From Nymphaea colorata (lineage: Eukaryota > Streptophyta > Magnoliopsida > Nymphaeales > Nymphaeaceae): a stretch of 64,000 bases of DNA. The notes beneath the pieces are model-generated. The model made no database searches, was not told the DNA's origin, and saw only the letters and a program-made list of their open reading frames with translations. Location of the stretch: positions 24,461,934 through 24,525,933 of the forward strand of contig NC_045138.2 in the NCBI RefSeq assembly GCF_008831285.2, read 5' to 3'. The translations under genes were made by a program, and so were the position numbers. Each line of letters begins with the position of its first letter. Within the stretch, counting starts at the first letter, position 1. Of this stretch, positions 1-11,889 are shown one piece after another.

Positions 1-109
1 GCTTTTTGGAACAAGAATTGTTTGCAGAGCACGTCCTATGGGCCAAAGGCTACAGGCGCTAGTTTGGAATTGCAAGCGGGTTAGGCGGTATGTAGACTCA
101 GGTCTCTGA
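1..109 (+). CDS. Possible 3' end of an unrecognised gene (partial at window edge)
   Basis: A reading frame is open from base 2 to a TGA at 107-109 (35 codons). Its translation includes the phrases GTRIVCRARPMGQRLQ and WNCKRVRRY and is rich in Arg, so it could be the end of a last exon. A possible splice acceptor (TTTGCAG) lies at about 21-27. I do not recognise the protein, and a 35-codon frame can occur by chance. A second frame at 208-411 also looks slightly protein-like but has no recognisable motif. Confidence 0.18.
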   Translation, partial: LFGTRIVCRARPMGQRLQALVWNCKRVRRYVDSGL

Positions 110-1181
110 GAGAATGAAGCTTCACTTAAATGAATGCAGCAACGGAGAAGACGTTACACCATATTTTTCTAGGTGGCTATAGTTTAAAGCCGGGGCTAAA
201 GCTATAGTTGGCTCGGGTTTCTTCGCAACTTCGCCTCTGTCGAAACCAGAAAGTGCGTCCCATGGCTGACGTAACTAAAACGGGAAAGGATCCAGCGCTG
301 GCTATTCGGAAGGAAGTTCGTGAATCATCCTTTTGTGTGTTCCTTCGAAACCCCAGCTCCATGGATGTGAACTCTTATGTGTCCTTTGGCTCGACTGGCT
401 CGGATGTGTAAATGGGATTTTATAAGAAATGAAAGTTAATTGAATTTAAATGTCTGAAATTATATGGCTACAAATTCTTATTTATGCGCCAAAATAAACT
501 GCCAATAACACATTGGCCACCATATGTGCTCATACGAAGTTAGAGAGGCAAGATAAAGCCCAATACAAGCCCAAGACGTTGACAGCCTTACCCATTGACC
601 ATTTTAATCTGATCCTTTGCAGTACGCAGAACCTGACACTTCCTTTCTTTTCTCCTGCAAGCTACCAAAGACAGGTGACACAACTTCCATGTATTAAAAT
701 TGTGTTTGATATATGCAACTTCCATCTGCACTTGTAGACACATAAAGGGACTTGCCCGCGGTTCTCCACTAAGAATAAGAAAGCAGAAAACAACAGAAGG
801 AAAGCGCCGAATTTTGCATTCACTATTGACTCAAATTTGAAGTACATACAAGATTGATATATATCATATTTATACAAATCAAGTGATGAGGGCTCATCAT
901 GTATGACTCCTAAAAGACCAAACTCAACAGTGCCACAACAAAATTTTGTAACCTGCTGAGAGGATAAGGAGGTCTCTGGTTTCACCCTCCTAACCCTCAC
1001 GAGAGGACGTGGTCTGGCCTAGAGAGACACGTTAGAGGTGTTCACCCCAGTAAGCAGAAGTCATCTGGTTTACAAAAATTTGATGCATGTACGGATCGTT
1101 GCAGCATAACCTTGCTTTCTTGGGGAACAAGTGCGTCTGAAAATTGATCATCATATACCACAATATCCAAAGATCAGCATG
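110..1181. other. Intergenic, 3' flank of the KTN80 gene
   Basis: Nothing is convincingly coding here. The part next to 1181 must hold the 3' UTR and poly(A) site of the minus-strand KTN80 gene. Short open frames on both strands (for example 662-1000 minus) have no recognisable family features. Confidence 0.5.
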
Positions 1182-4100
1182 TTATACTTCCTGAATTGCC
1201 AAATTTAATTCATTGGCAGCCCTTGACATGAGTCCACCTTTCCTGTAATGAAATGAGAAGCAAAGAATGCATCAGATTGAAAAAGAAAAGCCAAACAAAA
1301 AAAGGCAATGCTTTTTTTATGGGCACAATAAGCATGACAATTTACGTATTCCATCTGCTTTCCAGATCAGAGTTTTTCATCTTATGATGTAATACCCTTT
1401 GATTATATAAATTACATTCAGAAACTGAAGCTTATGTAGAATTGAAGCATTCCTGAAATTTCCAAATTTAACTAGAACGATGATGATAAAACATCTCCAT
1501 CCACAAGTGCCCAGCTGAAGGATTTACTAGAAATTACATGATAAAAACAGATCTTCAACTAAAACCAAGTGACTCTTAAAAGAAATCTTGTTCATTCATC
1601 ATCAAGGCAACACATTCAAAAGATTCAGGGGATGATTTGAGAAGGGCTGTTAGATTCCTTCAATTACTTTATTCCAAGGGAAAGAGTTAATTTCTAAATT
1701 ATGAAATAAATATAAAACAGACAATGTTTCCACGTGATTGTTACCATCAAAGGTTAGCAAGATAAGATCAATGAAGATTAGAATGCTTGATTCAAATTAC
1801 TGCCTTTTACAAGAATTCCATCTATTCAATGGCAACTGGCAAGGTAACTCAGTTTCCATCGTTGGAAATATTCACCTTAGTATAGAAGTAAGACATTGCT
1901 TAATCTTTTGCAGCTCAGCAAAACACTGGTTACAGCGCTCTAGCCTGTGCCAAATAGGGAGAAATCTTAACAGTAATAAAACCACGAACATAGAACTTAT
2001 CAAAGGAAGGGATAACTGGTGGAATTATAAACCGTTCTTCTGCATGCAGATCAACCCCGACAAGTGCTGGTCCAGATACTGTTGAATGGATTACCGGCCC
2101 AAAGGTTCTCACAAGTTTTACAAGCATATCCAATGACACACTTACATGCCTGCATATTTGAAACTTGCAGTGTCAACAAACAAAAGGCTGGCAACATGAA
2201 GCAGTAAATGCATAATATGTTGGAGTGCATCGGAGGAATGGATATATCAATCATGCCTGTCAAACTTGCTACAAAGTAAGCCAGTAAGCAACGGTAACAT
2301 GCAAGCACAAATGTCCAGTGTAACTGCATCAAATTTCTCCATTAGTACACTTATTACATCTGCATGCACCTGCAAGTCCAACCATAATCCAGCCAACATG
2401 AGAAAAAGCTATCCATTAGCAGCTACATAATAGTAGCTTGAGCAGAATACCTACAGAGTAATCAGACATCTTCTCCATGGTAAAGATTGCTCCTTTTATG
2501 TCATTCCTATCCCAGAAGCGCCGTACAACCTGAGTGAAAGCTTCCCCAGGATCAGATGCATGCAAAAATATCTTAATAATTCAATGCCAAAAGGAATGAG
2601 CCAGAACAGATAACTACTATTGTAAGTTCTAGAAAAGTAACATTAATGCAATATGTAAGAAAAATTAGTGACCAGACACATCCTAGAGGAATAGGCTGGA
2701 ACCTTGATTCAAAGCACTAGACAGCAACAGAAACTTGTGATTGTCAAGATTGTTGAAAGCATACTCTTCAACAAGTGATCGTCAAGACTATAAAGCCTTA
2801 CATGGCAACTAAAATTCTTACAACAGGATTACCAAGAAACAAAGAAATAATAAGTAAATTATAAATATACTGCATTTATTAGTCATGAGAAAATTGATCT
2901 CTGATACCAACTACAAGAATGCTGAGACAAAGTTAATCGTAGAAACATCAAGATCAAATCCCTAATAAATACTTTTTCACCAATGTACCTGCAATTTTGT
3001 TAGACGAGATTGCATCTCACTCGAAAAAATGCCATGATCTTTTAATGCACTGTCACAATCATCCTCATCAGAAGATGAAGTTGTTTCACTGTCAGCTGCC
3101 TGAAACTGACCCTTCTGGTAAACAAAAAAGGCATCAGAAAATATGTTTGAAACTAGCAGATATGATATGGGAGACCATCAAAACATTTCTGCAACAATGA
3201 AACACAGATCATCAACCTACCGAAACAGAAAATGAACTCTCAGGTGATTCAGAGGAAGCACTCATTCCTAGTGTGTCATTGCTTGGAGACCTTTCCCTCT
3301 TCTCCCAGCTCTCCACCAAAGTTCGCGTTCTTCCTGATGACTGTCGTTTTTCTGTGCGGGTGAAAAAGCAAAGTCAAAATTACCATAATTATGTACACTT
3401 GAAAAAACAACAACAGTCACCCCCTTCAACAGCTCAACAGTACCTGTCCCCCTGCTTATAGCAAGCACCTTATCTGTCCCCTTGTTCACATCAAACATTT
3501 TATCATTTGACCCCCTGCTTCCATCAAACGTTTTATCATTTGACCCCTTGCTTCCATCAAACATTTCACCATTTATCCCCCTACTTCTGTCCAGCATTTT
3601 ATCATTTGATCCACTGCTCTCATCAAGCATTTTATCATTTGCCCCTCTGCGTCCACTGAGAATTTTATCATCACCTGAAAGCAAATAACAGCAGCAATTG
3701 ATAGAGATGAATACCATACTCTCGTCAAGCCATTAGCAAATCCTTGGTGCTTTGCTATCCATAAAATAGAAAACCATCTCTACTCTACAGTGAAAGAAAT
3801 GACAAGACCCTTGGTGATGCAAACTCATGCAAAGCAAGTATAAAGACTAATTTGCTATGATGCCAATTTCCAACTATTTAGTGAACATCCCATTGCCAAC
3901 ATCATTCATATAAGAAGCTACAATGAAATATCCTTTGAATAGCTTCAGAAAATTAAAAAAGATAGGTTCTCAGGTGCAGAAGAGCATAAAACAGTCCATG
4001 TTTAGAAGGAAACCTTACTCTAAGGATACTAATTTGACAAGGATTTTGAGTTCAATAATTTGCATGAGGACCAAAACCCCATTCTCAGCTTTCAGAACTT

Positions 4101-7100
4101 ATAGTGAACTAAGGAAACAAAAGTTATAGAAGGAATTGGCACTAAGGGAAGATAGAAAATGAACAAATATAACAAAAAGGTCGTAGATGCCCCAAAAGCT
4201 GTCACGTAACTTAGAAGCCAAATGAAGAGGTTGCAGGAATTTACAGTTATCAGGCTGACTGCTCAGTGTATGTCCAATTGACATGCTTCTTTCAAACTTT
4301 TCAGAAACATTCTTGATGTTCGTTACATTTCCTCCAGCATATGCAGCATCATCTTTTGTATCAAGACCAGGGAAAAAATTCTTCTCTGGTTCACGATTCA
4401 CGGTATTGCCTTTGGAAATAGATGACCCCAAAACAACTGAAACAGATTCGCCATCTACATTTCCTCTAGCATAGGATGGTCTGCGAACATGAGACGATCT
4501 TGATGCTGAAACTGTTCTTTCAGCAGGGGTGCTTTCAGTCTTGGAATCAGGTGGTTGTTCAAGTTTTTGGCTGTTTCTAGTGGCAACAACAGGTGGAACA
4601 TCAGGTCTAGAGAACACTTGGCTGCCAGTTGTAGGTTCTAGCTTTGGCACCTTTTGCAGTATGTCAACATTCTTGATACTTGTTGCATTTCCTTCACTAT
4701 GTCCACCATCATCTTTTGTGTCAAGTCCAGGAAAGAAATTCTTAACTGGTTCTTGATTCAGATCACTACCCTTGGAAATAGATGATCCAGAAACAATTGA
4801 CACAGATTCACCATCTACATTTCCTCTGCTATATGATGGTTTCCGCACATGAGACTTTGACACCTGGACCGTTCTTTCAACAAGTGCGCTTTCAGTTTTA
4901 GAGTCAACTGGTTGTTCAGGTTTTTGGTGGTTTCTAGGGATGATGACAGGTACAACATCAGACTTAGATAAGACTTGGTTGCTGGCTAAACACTGAATCT
5001 TTGGCATGACATTTCTCTTCAAGGTAGACGAATTGCATGCTGCTGTTGAATTAGAAGAAGAAACCTTTGACACATTAGCTAGACCTACTCTCTGTGGGGT
5101 ACGTGGTAGTGTTTCAGCAGCTGCAAATACAAATAAGATTGAAAAATTGTTACCTAATGACTGGCAAAGACATAAAGCACAGAAACAAGGCAAATGCATA
5201 ATAATAAGCCATTTTGACCAATGGAGGTGTGGAGAAAAAGTAATAAGTGGCCAAAAGGTAAGAGGATATCACTTACAATTTGCTGACTGACTAGATTTAA
5301 TCTCCTTTGCATCAGGATTTGATGGTGGAGAAGATGACTTGGTCTTCGTGCTAGAGTCTAACTGCTGTACAGGTTGGTTTTCCCTTGAATTAGGTTTGGA
5401 TTCTGTATGACCATTTTTAGAAACCCCACCAACCGCATAAGGTGCTATGCGCTGAAAATAATTACATGGTGTCATCAAACTAAAGAAAAATGCTTCATTT
5501 ACATTGTTGAAGACAATAACCAGATAAGATGTGAGTGAATCATAACTAATGGACATTACCGATATATCAGCAACCCAGACCCCAACACAACTTTGATTAA
5601 ATGAACAGCCCAAAAGTTTCCCCTCATGTATATTGAGATCAGCCAATCTGGACCATCCCATGTCAACTGCATCATGGCATCGGACAGGCTCCCATGAAAA
5701 CACCTGAGCAAATAAAATAAATTTCAACAAGAAAATAAGAATGGACATTGGGCAACCAGATTTTGATATTTAAGCTCGCATTACCTTTAAGGACTCATGC
5801 AATCCACAAAAAAGTGTCCTTCCATCAGGGTTGAAGACCATAGAGCGCACACCTGTAGCCTGAGAATGCAGAAAAAACAATTCATATCAAGATAGTTATA
5901 CAGGCTTTGCACGAGGTATTTCAAGTTTAGCATGTAAATACTTTCATATTCTCAAAATGCTGGTTCTCGATCAATAATTATGTCTGAAATATTGAACCCA
6001 CTTACCAGTAATGAAAAATGGACCTTGAATAAATTTCATGAACAACACAATAAAAAATAAGCTAATAGCAAAATGATGGCAAGCAAACAAACAAATTTAT
6101 AGCTTCAGAAATTCCTCTTCCACCTCTTGCTTTTAGATATATAAACCGCCTGAGTAACTGTACTTGAACAGTGATTGAAATAATAAAGAATAAGAACAGT
6201 AGTTGTCTCAAACAATTTATATTCTCATAATAATACTCCGTGCCAACTTCAGACAACATTATTTTATCCATTCAAGCCCATCATTCTTAAAAGAACGTGA
6301 ATTTTCACCTGGTGTATATGATACTATTGTCTGGCTACGGGAATGGCAAATGTTCTTAGAAATAGCATGCCAAAGCAAGAAGCTATTGCTACAAGGTATA
6401 CAAGAAATCAAAAGCTGGAAACTTGAAGTCATCTAAGAACCAGTTAAAGGACAAGGGTTGCAAGGAAGTAAGCAACAAGCAATGAACCATGAGGAGTGAA
6501 AACATAACCCATATATTGTTTTCCAAGTCTCTAAATGATTTTATTCCAAACTACATTTATGAAAGGCCCTAAAACATACAATCTCAGTTTCAGAGACAAA
6601 AAATAGCACAGAAGAAAGCAAACAAACTTTAACAGACAATGACAAGAAAAAGTTAGAGAAAAAAAACGTCCAAGCTGCCCAACTAAAAGTTAACAAGCTT
6701 ACAGGATAATACCAGCACTTCATAAGGCACACTATCTAACATGATAAGCATTAAATATCTGAAGGGTATTGTCAGTAAACCTGGGGAAAATGCATGGACT
6801 ATGACAATACCAGTCGATAAAGAACTCCTTCAACCATGACAATACCTAGACCTAAAGGTGGCAAAAAAGGAAAAGGATAGCTGAGAAAATACCACCAGAA
6901 AGCAGGGCCATAAAAGAGAAAGCCTAAAATTTTATTTAAATTCAATTGTGAAGACTATTTCAAGAACCAAATATGCAGATAGTACCAAAACATTGCACTT
7001 GACAATGCAGAATAAGATCACATTTCATGGCTTGAGTGTTCACACAAAAAAGCTGATGAATATCAAATTACAAACAATATCAGATTATGTGGAGACAATT

Positions 7101-9542
7101 TGATCCGGAAAGCCTCTTAGTATAACACATCCAAATCAACTTTCAGGTTGACATCCAATTTTAAGCTTGCAGGTGCTTCCTTAAATAATTGAAAGTATTG
7201 ACAGGTTGCTACCTATGATAATGAAACCTTGTCAGTGAAAGAACAGCACTGAAGCAAAACTGCAGGAAAAAGAAAAGGCATATGACCACCAGTGAGATAC
7301 CTCAGGTCCTGCAGATCCAATAAGTTCGAAAGTCTCCAGGTCCCAAAACTTAACTGTCCTATCAGCAGACCCTGCGAAAAAGGCCGATAAATATGCAGCT
7401 TAGAAAGAATCTATTCATTCTATATACACATATTGCAAGCCTAGAATGACCTTAAATCATGGAAGGCAGAGTGTCTCTCACCTGTTGCGAGGAGAAATTC
7501 ATGAGGATGAAAATCTATGCATTGTATTGTTCCTTCATGGCATTTAAAGTCATGCAGGAGCTTCCCAGCAGTCAGATCCCACAACTGTTTACATCATTAA
7601 AAAAATAACTTTTTTGTTCAAATAAATTCCAGTAGTACGAATTAAATCAAGATATAACAGGTGACACAAATATGAACACTATTAACTTACCTTTACAACA
7701 TTATCTTCACCCCCAGAAACAACCCAACGTCCATCGGGAGTGAACTTAATTGCATTAACACCTCTGCTGTGCCCCTTGTATGTGTGAATGCACCCCTTTC
7801 TTCTAATGTCCCATATCTTCAAATTGGTATCCAATGAACCAGATGCAAAGAACTCACCAAAAGGATGAAAATCAACAGAAATGCAGTTTGATCGATGGCC
7901 AGTAAGTGTGCGGACAACTGTTGACCAATAGGAAATTGTACAAAACCAAATCAAAAAGCCCGACATGATAAGGCAAACAAAACAGTTCAAGCAACAATAG
8001 CAACATAAATTGAAAAGGAAAATTCAACAGAAATCACTTTTTGCCTCTTCCAAATCCCAAAGCTTAATTGTGCCGCTTGAGGCTCCAGCAACCACCAAAA
8101 TCTCCGAAGAGTCAAATGTTACAGATTCAACTGGACTTGTATGACCAGAAAGACTCTGCACAGTTTAATTAGGACAAAATCAGGCTCCAGCTCAGACACA
8201 TGAGAATGATCCATAGATCATTTCCCATGCTAAGACAGTATGAAATGCAGAAAAGGGGAAAAAAAGAGTGCACGTTCAGAAGTGTTAGTTTATGCAACAA
8301 GAATAAAGTTTTGAGAAAGAGATTTCACAAATTCGTATCATATGTTAGGGTGCTCTTAAAGCTTCCAAATTAAAACCTATTTCTCTTGTTCACAGACCAA
8401 AATTAAAAGACATTCTAGATCTTCCGTCCTAATTGCTACGGGAACACAGCAACTGTGCCATCAAAAATCCTGATCCTAGAGAGTAGTTATTTTACCACAG
8501 CTATTATACTAGGAAAAAAAATGCCAGAAGTCCAGACTAATAAGCAGCAATAGGTCTCCAATTATAAGGTTATCGGATGCTAAACATCCAAAAAATTCAG
8601 TGCATGTACACATTTTGGATAATACACAAAAGCTCCTTGGAAAGAGACGCCACCACCATGGCATTCTTACGAAGTTAACCACATAAAACACATGTAAACC
8701 AAAAATGGAGAAAGGATTACTATGTGATATTTCAACAGCTTCTGGGAAGAGAAAAGGACAAATACATTACACTAAAACCAATCAGAAACTAAATACACAA
8801 GAACCTATATCCCAAAAATCTCCAACAAACTTGTGGCGCTTCCAATTCACCAAAAATCTAATGGAAAAAAAAAAGAATGAAAGAAAACTCGTTACCCAAA
8901 AATTTCCAAATCCTGATAAAAACAGGCAACATTAATGTGTCGGCAGGTCGCGGAAACATAGACATTGAAGAAGTCTCCAAAAGAGATGCAACACGAAAAG
9001 CATAAAAAAAAAGAAAGAGGGATTTGAACCAACCAGGATGGAATTAGGCTTCCCAATTGCCCAGAGATTGACCTTGTGATCCTCTCCGCCGGTGACGACG
9101 ACCCTCGAAGATTTCTTCCCGATCTTCAAGCAATTGACATTGGAGCTATGCGCCACGAATTCTTCTGAGATACGAAGAGTCAAGAAACAACAACCAAGAA
9201 GAACAAGTTTCTGAACAGGAGAAATCTGGCAGTTTTTATTTTGCTCAAAAACTTTTGTAGAGATTAATCCAACTATAATGCCCACTCATAAAAAAATCTT
9301 TCCACTGCTTCAGAAAAGTGAAGATCCCACTGTCGACGTCGCCGCTCCCAAAACAAGCACCCACAAATTGGGAGAAAAGGAAAAAGTAAAACCCACCAGC
9401 AAAAAAAAAAATGGAAAAAAAAAAGAAGACGAAGGTAAGAGAAAACGAAGAACGGAGAGGCAAGAGAGGAAGGATCTCTCCTCTCTCTTTTTCTCTCCCA
9501 CTCATCTGCAGAGAGGATACGGAGCTTGTACCCCCGCTTCAT
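1182..9542 (-). CDS. KTN80: Katanin p80 WD40-repeat subunit (KTN80-like), 18 exons, 954 residues
   Basis: Regulatory subunit of the microtubule-severing enzyme katanin. In plants KTN80 brings the p60 AAA ATPase to cortical microtubule crossovers and branch points. Coding exons on the minus strand: 9521-9542, 9034-9164, 8038-8155, 7691-7917, 7482-7584, 7301-7371, 5785-5859, 5560-5703, 5277-5451, 4245-5120, 3444-3674, 3221-3351, 2989-3114, 2455-2529, 2257-2369, 2033-2149, 1876-1944, 1182-1242. Phases agree throughout and sum to 955 codons including the TAA. Exons 1-8 (residues 1-297) encode [19 protein letters not shown] and the WD40 propeller, with phrases such as [16 protein letters not shown] and [16 protein letters not shown]. 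Exons 9-13 (about 298-810) are a low-complexity Ser/Asn/Asp-rich linker with two internal duplications. Exons 14-18 (811-954) match the conserved con80 domain that binds p60 ([42 protein letters not shown]). The end of exon 10 is uncertain: a second in-phase donor gives 4206 instead of 4245. Exon 1 has only 22 coding bases. Intron 15 has a GC donor. No frameshift or stop was seen. Confidence 0.93.
2150..2256 (-). other. GC-AG intron 15 of KTN80 (107 bp)
   Basis: The 5' splice site reads ACAG|GCATGA instead of GT, and the 3' site is ATGCAG|G. Joining here keeps the con80 reading frame and restores the family sequence ...[13 protein letters not shown].... The nearest GT (inside CTTTGTAGC) is in the wrong phase for the downstream exon. 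GC-AG introns are a known minor class handled by the major spliceosome. Confidence 0.8.
3482..3672 (-). repeat. 36-bp coding minisatellite in KTN80 exon 11
   Basis: Exon 11 consists largely of about six tandem copies of a 12-residue unit close to [12 protein letters not shown] (variants [33 protein letters not shown]). The DNA period is 36 bp, so copy-number changes keep the frame. It lies in the disordered linker between the WD40 propeller and con80 and is probably species-specific. Confidence 0.85.
4308..5027 (-). repeat. 360-bp in-frame tandem duplication inside KTN80 exon 10
   Basis: Two successive 120-residue units align along their length. Examples are [13 protein letters not shown] / [26 protein letters not shown] / [13 protein letters not shown], and [11 protein letters not shown] in both. 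Landmark bases recur exactly 360 bp apart (the NIKNV codons at about 4668 and 4308). The duplication lies in the linker (about residues 386-626) and keeps the reading frame. The copies have diverged, so it is older than the minisatellite-type repeats elsewhere in the window. Confidence 0.85.
5860..7300 (-). other. Large intron 6 of KTN80 (about 1.44 kb)
   Basis: This is the longest intron of the gene, between the WD40 exons ending ...LIGSAGPE and starting [10 protein letters not shown]. It is AT-rich and I see no gene, RNA or recognisable transposon in it. The other introns are much shorter, apart from intron 2 (about 880 bp) and intron 17 (about 630 bp). Confidence 0.7.
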
Positions 9543-9900
9543 CTTCGAACTCCGGTCATCCACGCGTGCAGCACATAGGAACGAGGTCGGCACGAGCGCT
9601 CCAGCACGTGCTTAAACGGAATCAGGAAGACGGTGGGAACGCGCGGGAGGAAGACGAGATCTGGTAAGAGTTGCAGATGAAAGAGTCCGCCATTTTCCAG
9701 ATTTTAGAGAGAGAGAGAAAGAGAACCCACGCTTCCCCTCTCTCAACAAATTTTTTATAAATTGAAAACCCACTCTTCCTCTCTGAATAATTTTTCTTTT
9801 TATGAACCGAAAACTCCAAAAATAAAAACAGAGACGCAAAAAAAAAAATTGCCGCTCTCTCAACCTCCGCGCCTCAGCATCTCTCCCTTTTGCTCTGGAC
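9543..9900 (-). promoter_or_regulatory. Probable 5' leader and proximal promoter of KTN80
   Basis: Upstream of the ATG at 9542-9540 the minus strand is rich in CT/TTC runs (plus-strand GA runs at about 9708-9722 and A-rich runs at 9837-9850). Such pyrimidine-rich leaders are common in plant housekeeping genes. No TATA box or transcription start could be fixed. Confidence 0.35.
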
Positions 9901-11889
9901 TTTGGAGCATTTCGATTTTTCTTGAATTTTCATAATTTTTTATGTAATTCCCATTTTTATTTTAATCTTTCTCTGCTCCGTCCAGTCACCAGTGTGAAAA
10001 GGGACGTGTCCAACGGTCCTTCCTACCCTACCCCTCTACATTTTCCGTAATAACGGACGTGTCCCTCCTTTTTAAAATGGTAAAATTTGAACGGCCACTA
10101 GAGGAACGTTGGGGGCCTTTGCACCTAAGAATTTTCATTTATTTCATATGACGCCCCTCAGCTTTCCTGTTATTAATTATGAAGGTGATAATAGCATTCA
10201 CGTTTTTCCTTTGCCTTTCTTAAAGAACTGCCTCCCCCGCTCTCTCTCCCACCATCTTAGTTAACTTCTCCACCACCTGCCTCACCAGCACCAACTCAGA
10301 TCCATCCAAATTTATAGTATCCTTTTCCTTTCTCCAATATCAAAATGGCCAATTTCGCCTTACAACTTCAAACTACTTTTACATATTTTTTCATTTGAAA
10401 ATTCTAAGAAAAAAGTCTTGAACTGAAAGTAAAAGGAGTATTTCATTCTATCGCCTACAAAAGTGCCTAAATTTTCAACTTTTTTTTTTCAATCCTCATC
10501 ATTCAAGCATACTTTTGGTGTTTTGAGGTATTGCTCCGCTTCAATTTTACATATCAGTAGACTCTCTTTTACAAAATAAAGGATTGAGATTCCTCGACAT
10601 TCGAACCAAAAACTGTCACTACCATTCCTTGACTCAAACCATTGCACCAACTTCCTCACAGATTGAAAAAAATTTGCAAGTTTAATAAAGGCATTGTTTT
10701 ATGAACAACTACAGTAAGGTTTGTACCTATCCCCAACTGCCGTCTCCCCATTGTGCTAAACTTTCACTCTCAAATTCACGATTTCTTATCTAAGTTGATT
10801 TGGTGACACAATCGACCGTGTGGTAGGTTGCTGAAGCTGGGCATGCACAGGAATCCACAGGATAAAAATGCACCTACTCCTGTCATGCTTTTATATGCAA
10901 GTTGTTGACTAAATTTTGCCCTAAAAATTGAAGTATTAGGTGTATGCCTACCAGATTGAGCAATGAGGCGGTTTTCGTGTGCAACAAGGAGGAGACTGAT
11001 GATGCTTCTCATTGTTTAAGCAGATAAGAGGGGACAAGAATGAGATGCTACATTCAAACTAAATTTAAGTTAACCTCAGAGAGATTTAAATGGGTCAATT
11101 CAAAGGTACTAATGCATGGAAAAAAAGATTTGGAAGCCATTGTTAAGTCCAAGTTCACAAACTACACATCAGTCTGGAGCTTCTTTCTTAGTGAATCTCG
11201 ACTACCATTCATCTGAAATAGCGGCACCGGAGTGGATACATTGATCAACCATTTGAATTCAAGCTTGAGCTTTGCAATGTGAATATAATTCAAACATAAA
11301 CCCCAGTTAAATCCTGTTCCATTCATCAAACACTCTCAGATTCAGCTTTTATGTGCAACTTAAATCGTAACTACGGAACATATTTGCTGGTTCATTTTTA
11401 TCTGGGTCTAAAAGTTTCAAGGAGACATGAAGTTGGTCGAAAAGATGCTGCAAACTAAGAAAACACTACACGTGTTTATGGAAATGTCAAATTTGAAACG
11501 CCTTTTAGAATAAGTTTGAAAAGTAGACGGGTCCGGGGAAATTGTATCGCATTTTAGTAGAAGGGGACAAGATCGAGGGCGGGATGGGAGCGGGTTCGGT
11601 AGGGCCGGCTTAACCCATACATATAGTTGGATCCAAATTTAAAGAGTGGGTCCAGCTCTCAAACCCGATTTCACGGCGTAGAAGGCACAATTAAGAAGAT
11701 ACCTGAACCGCTAGGATCCATATCTGATTAGCCAAATGCAACTCCTTGTAGACCTTTTGGATCTGCCGGGATTGAGATTTTACCCGAATCGGGTTTATCA
11801 CATACCGATGCATGCACAACACATGAGATCATGATCTTGGGTACGTTCGCTTTGTATCTCGTCATTGGATTTGAAACTTGTCTGATCAT
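9901..11889. other. Intergenic, nothing recognised
   Basis: AT-rich sequence with no supported gene on either strand. About 11.50-11.65 kb is locally GC-richer, with words such as GGGTCCGGGG and GGGTTCGGTAGGGCCGG. This resembles the GC-rich ends of the repeats at 40.6, 48.4 and 57.2 kb, but no complete element is visible. Confidence 0.45.

Noticed and set aside
9245-9667. Several overlapping frames near the KTN80 start
   Set aside because: They are low-complexity translations of CT/GA-rich leader and intron 1. The 22-base exon 1 fits the protein family better.
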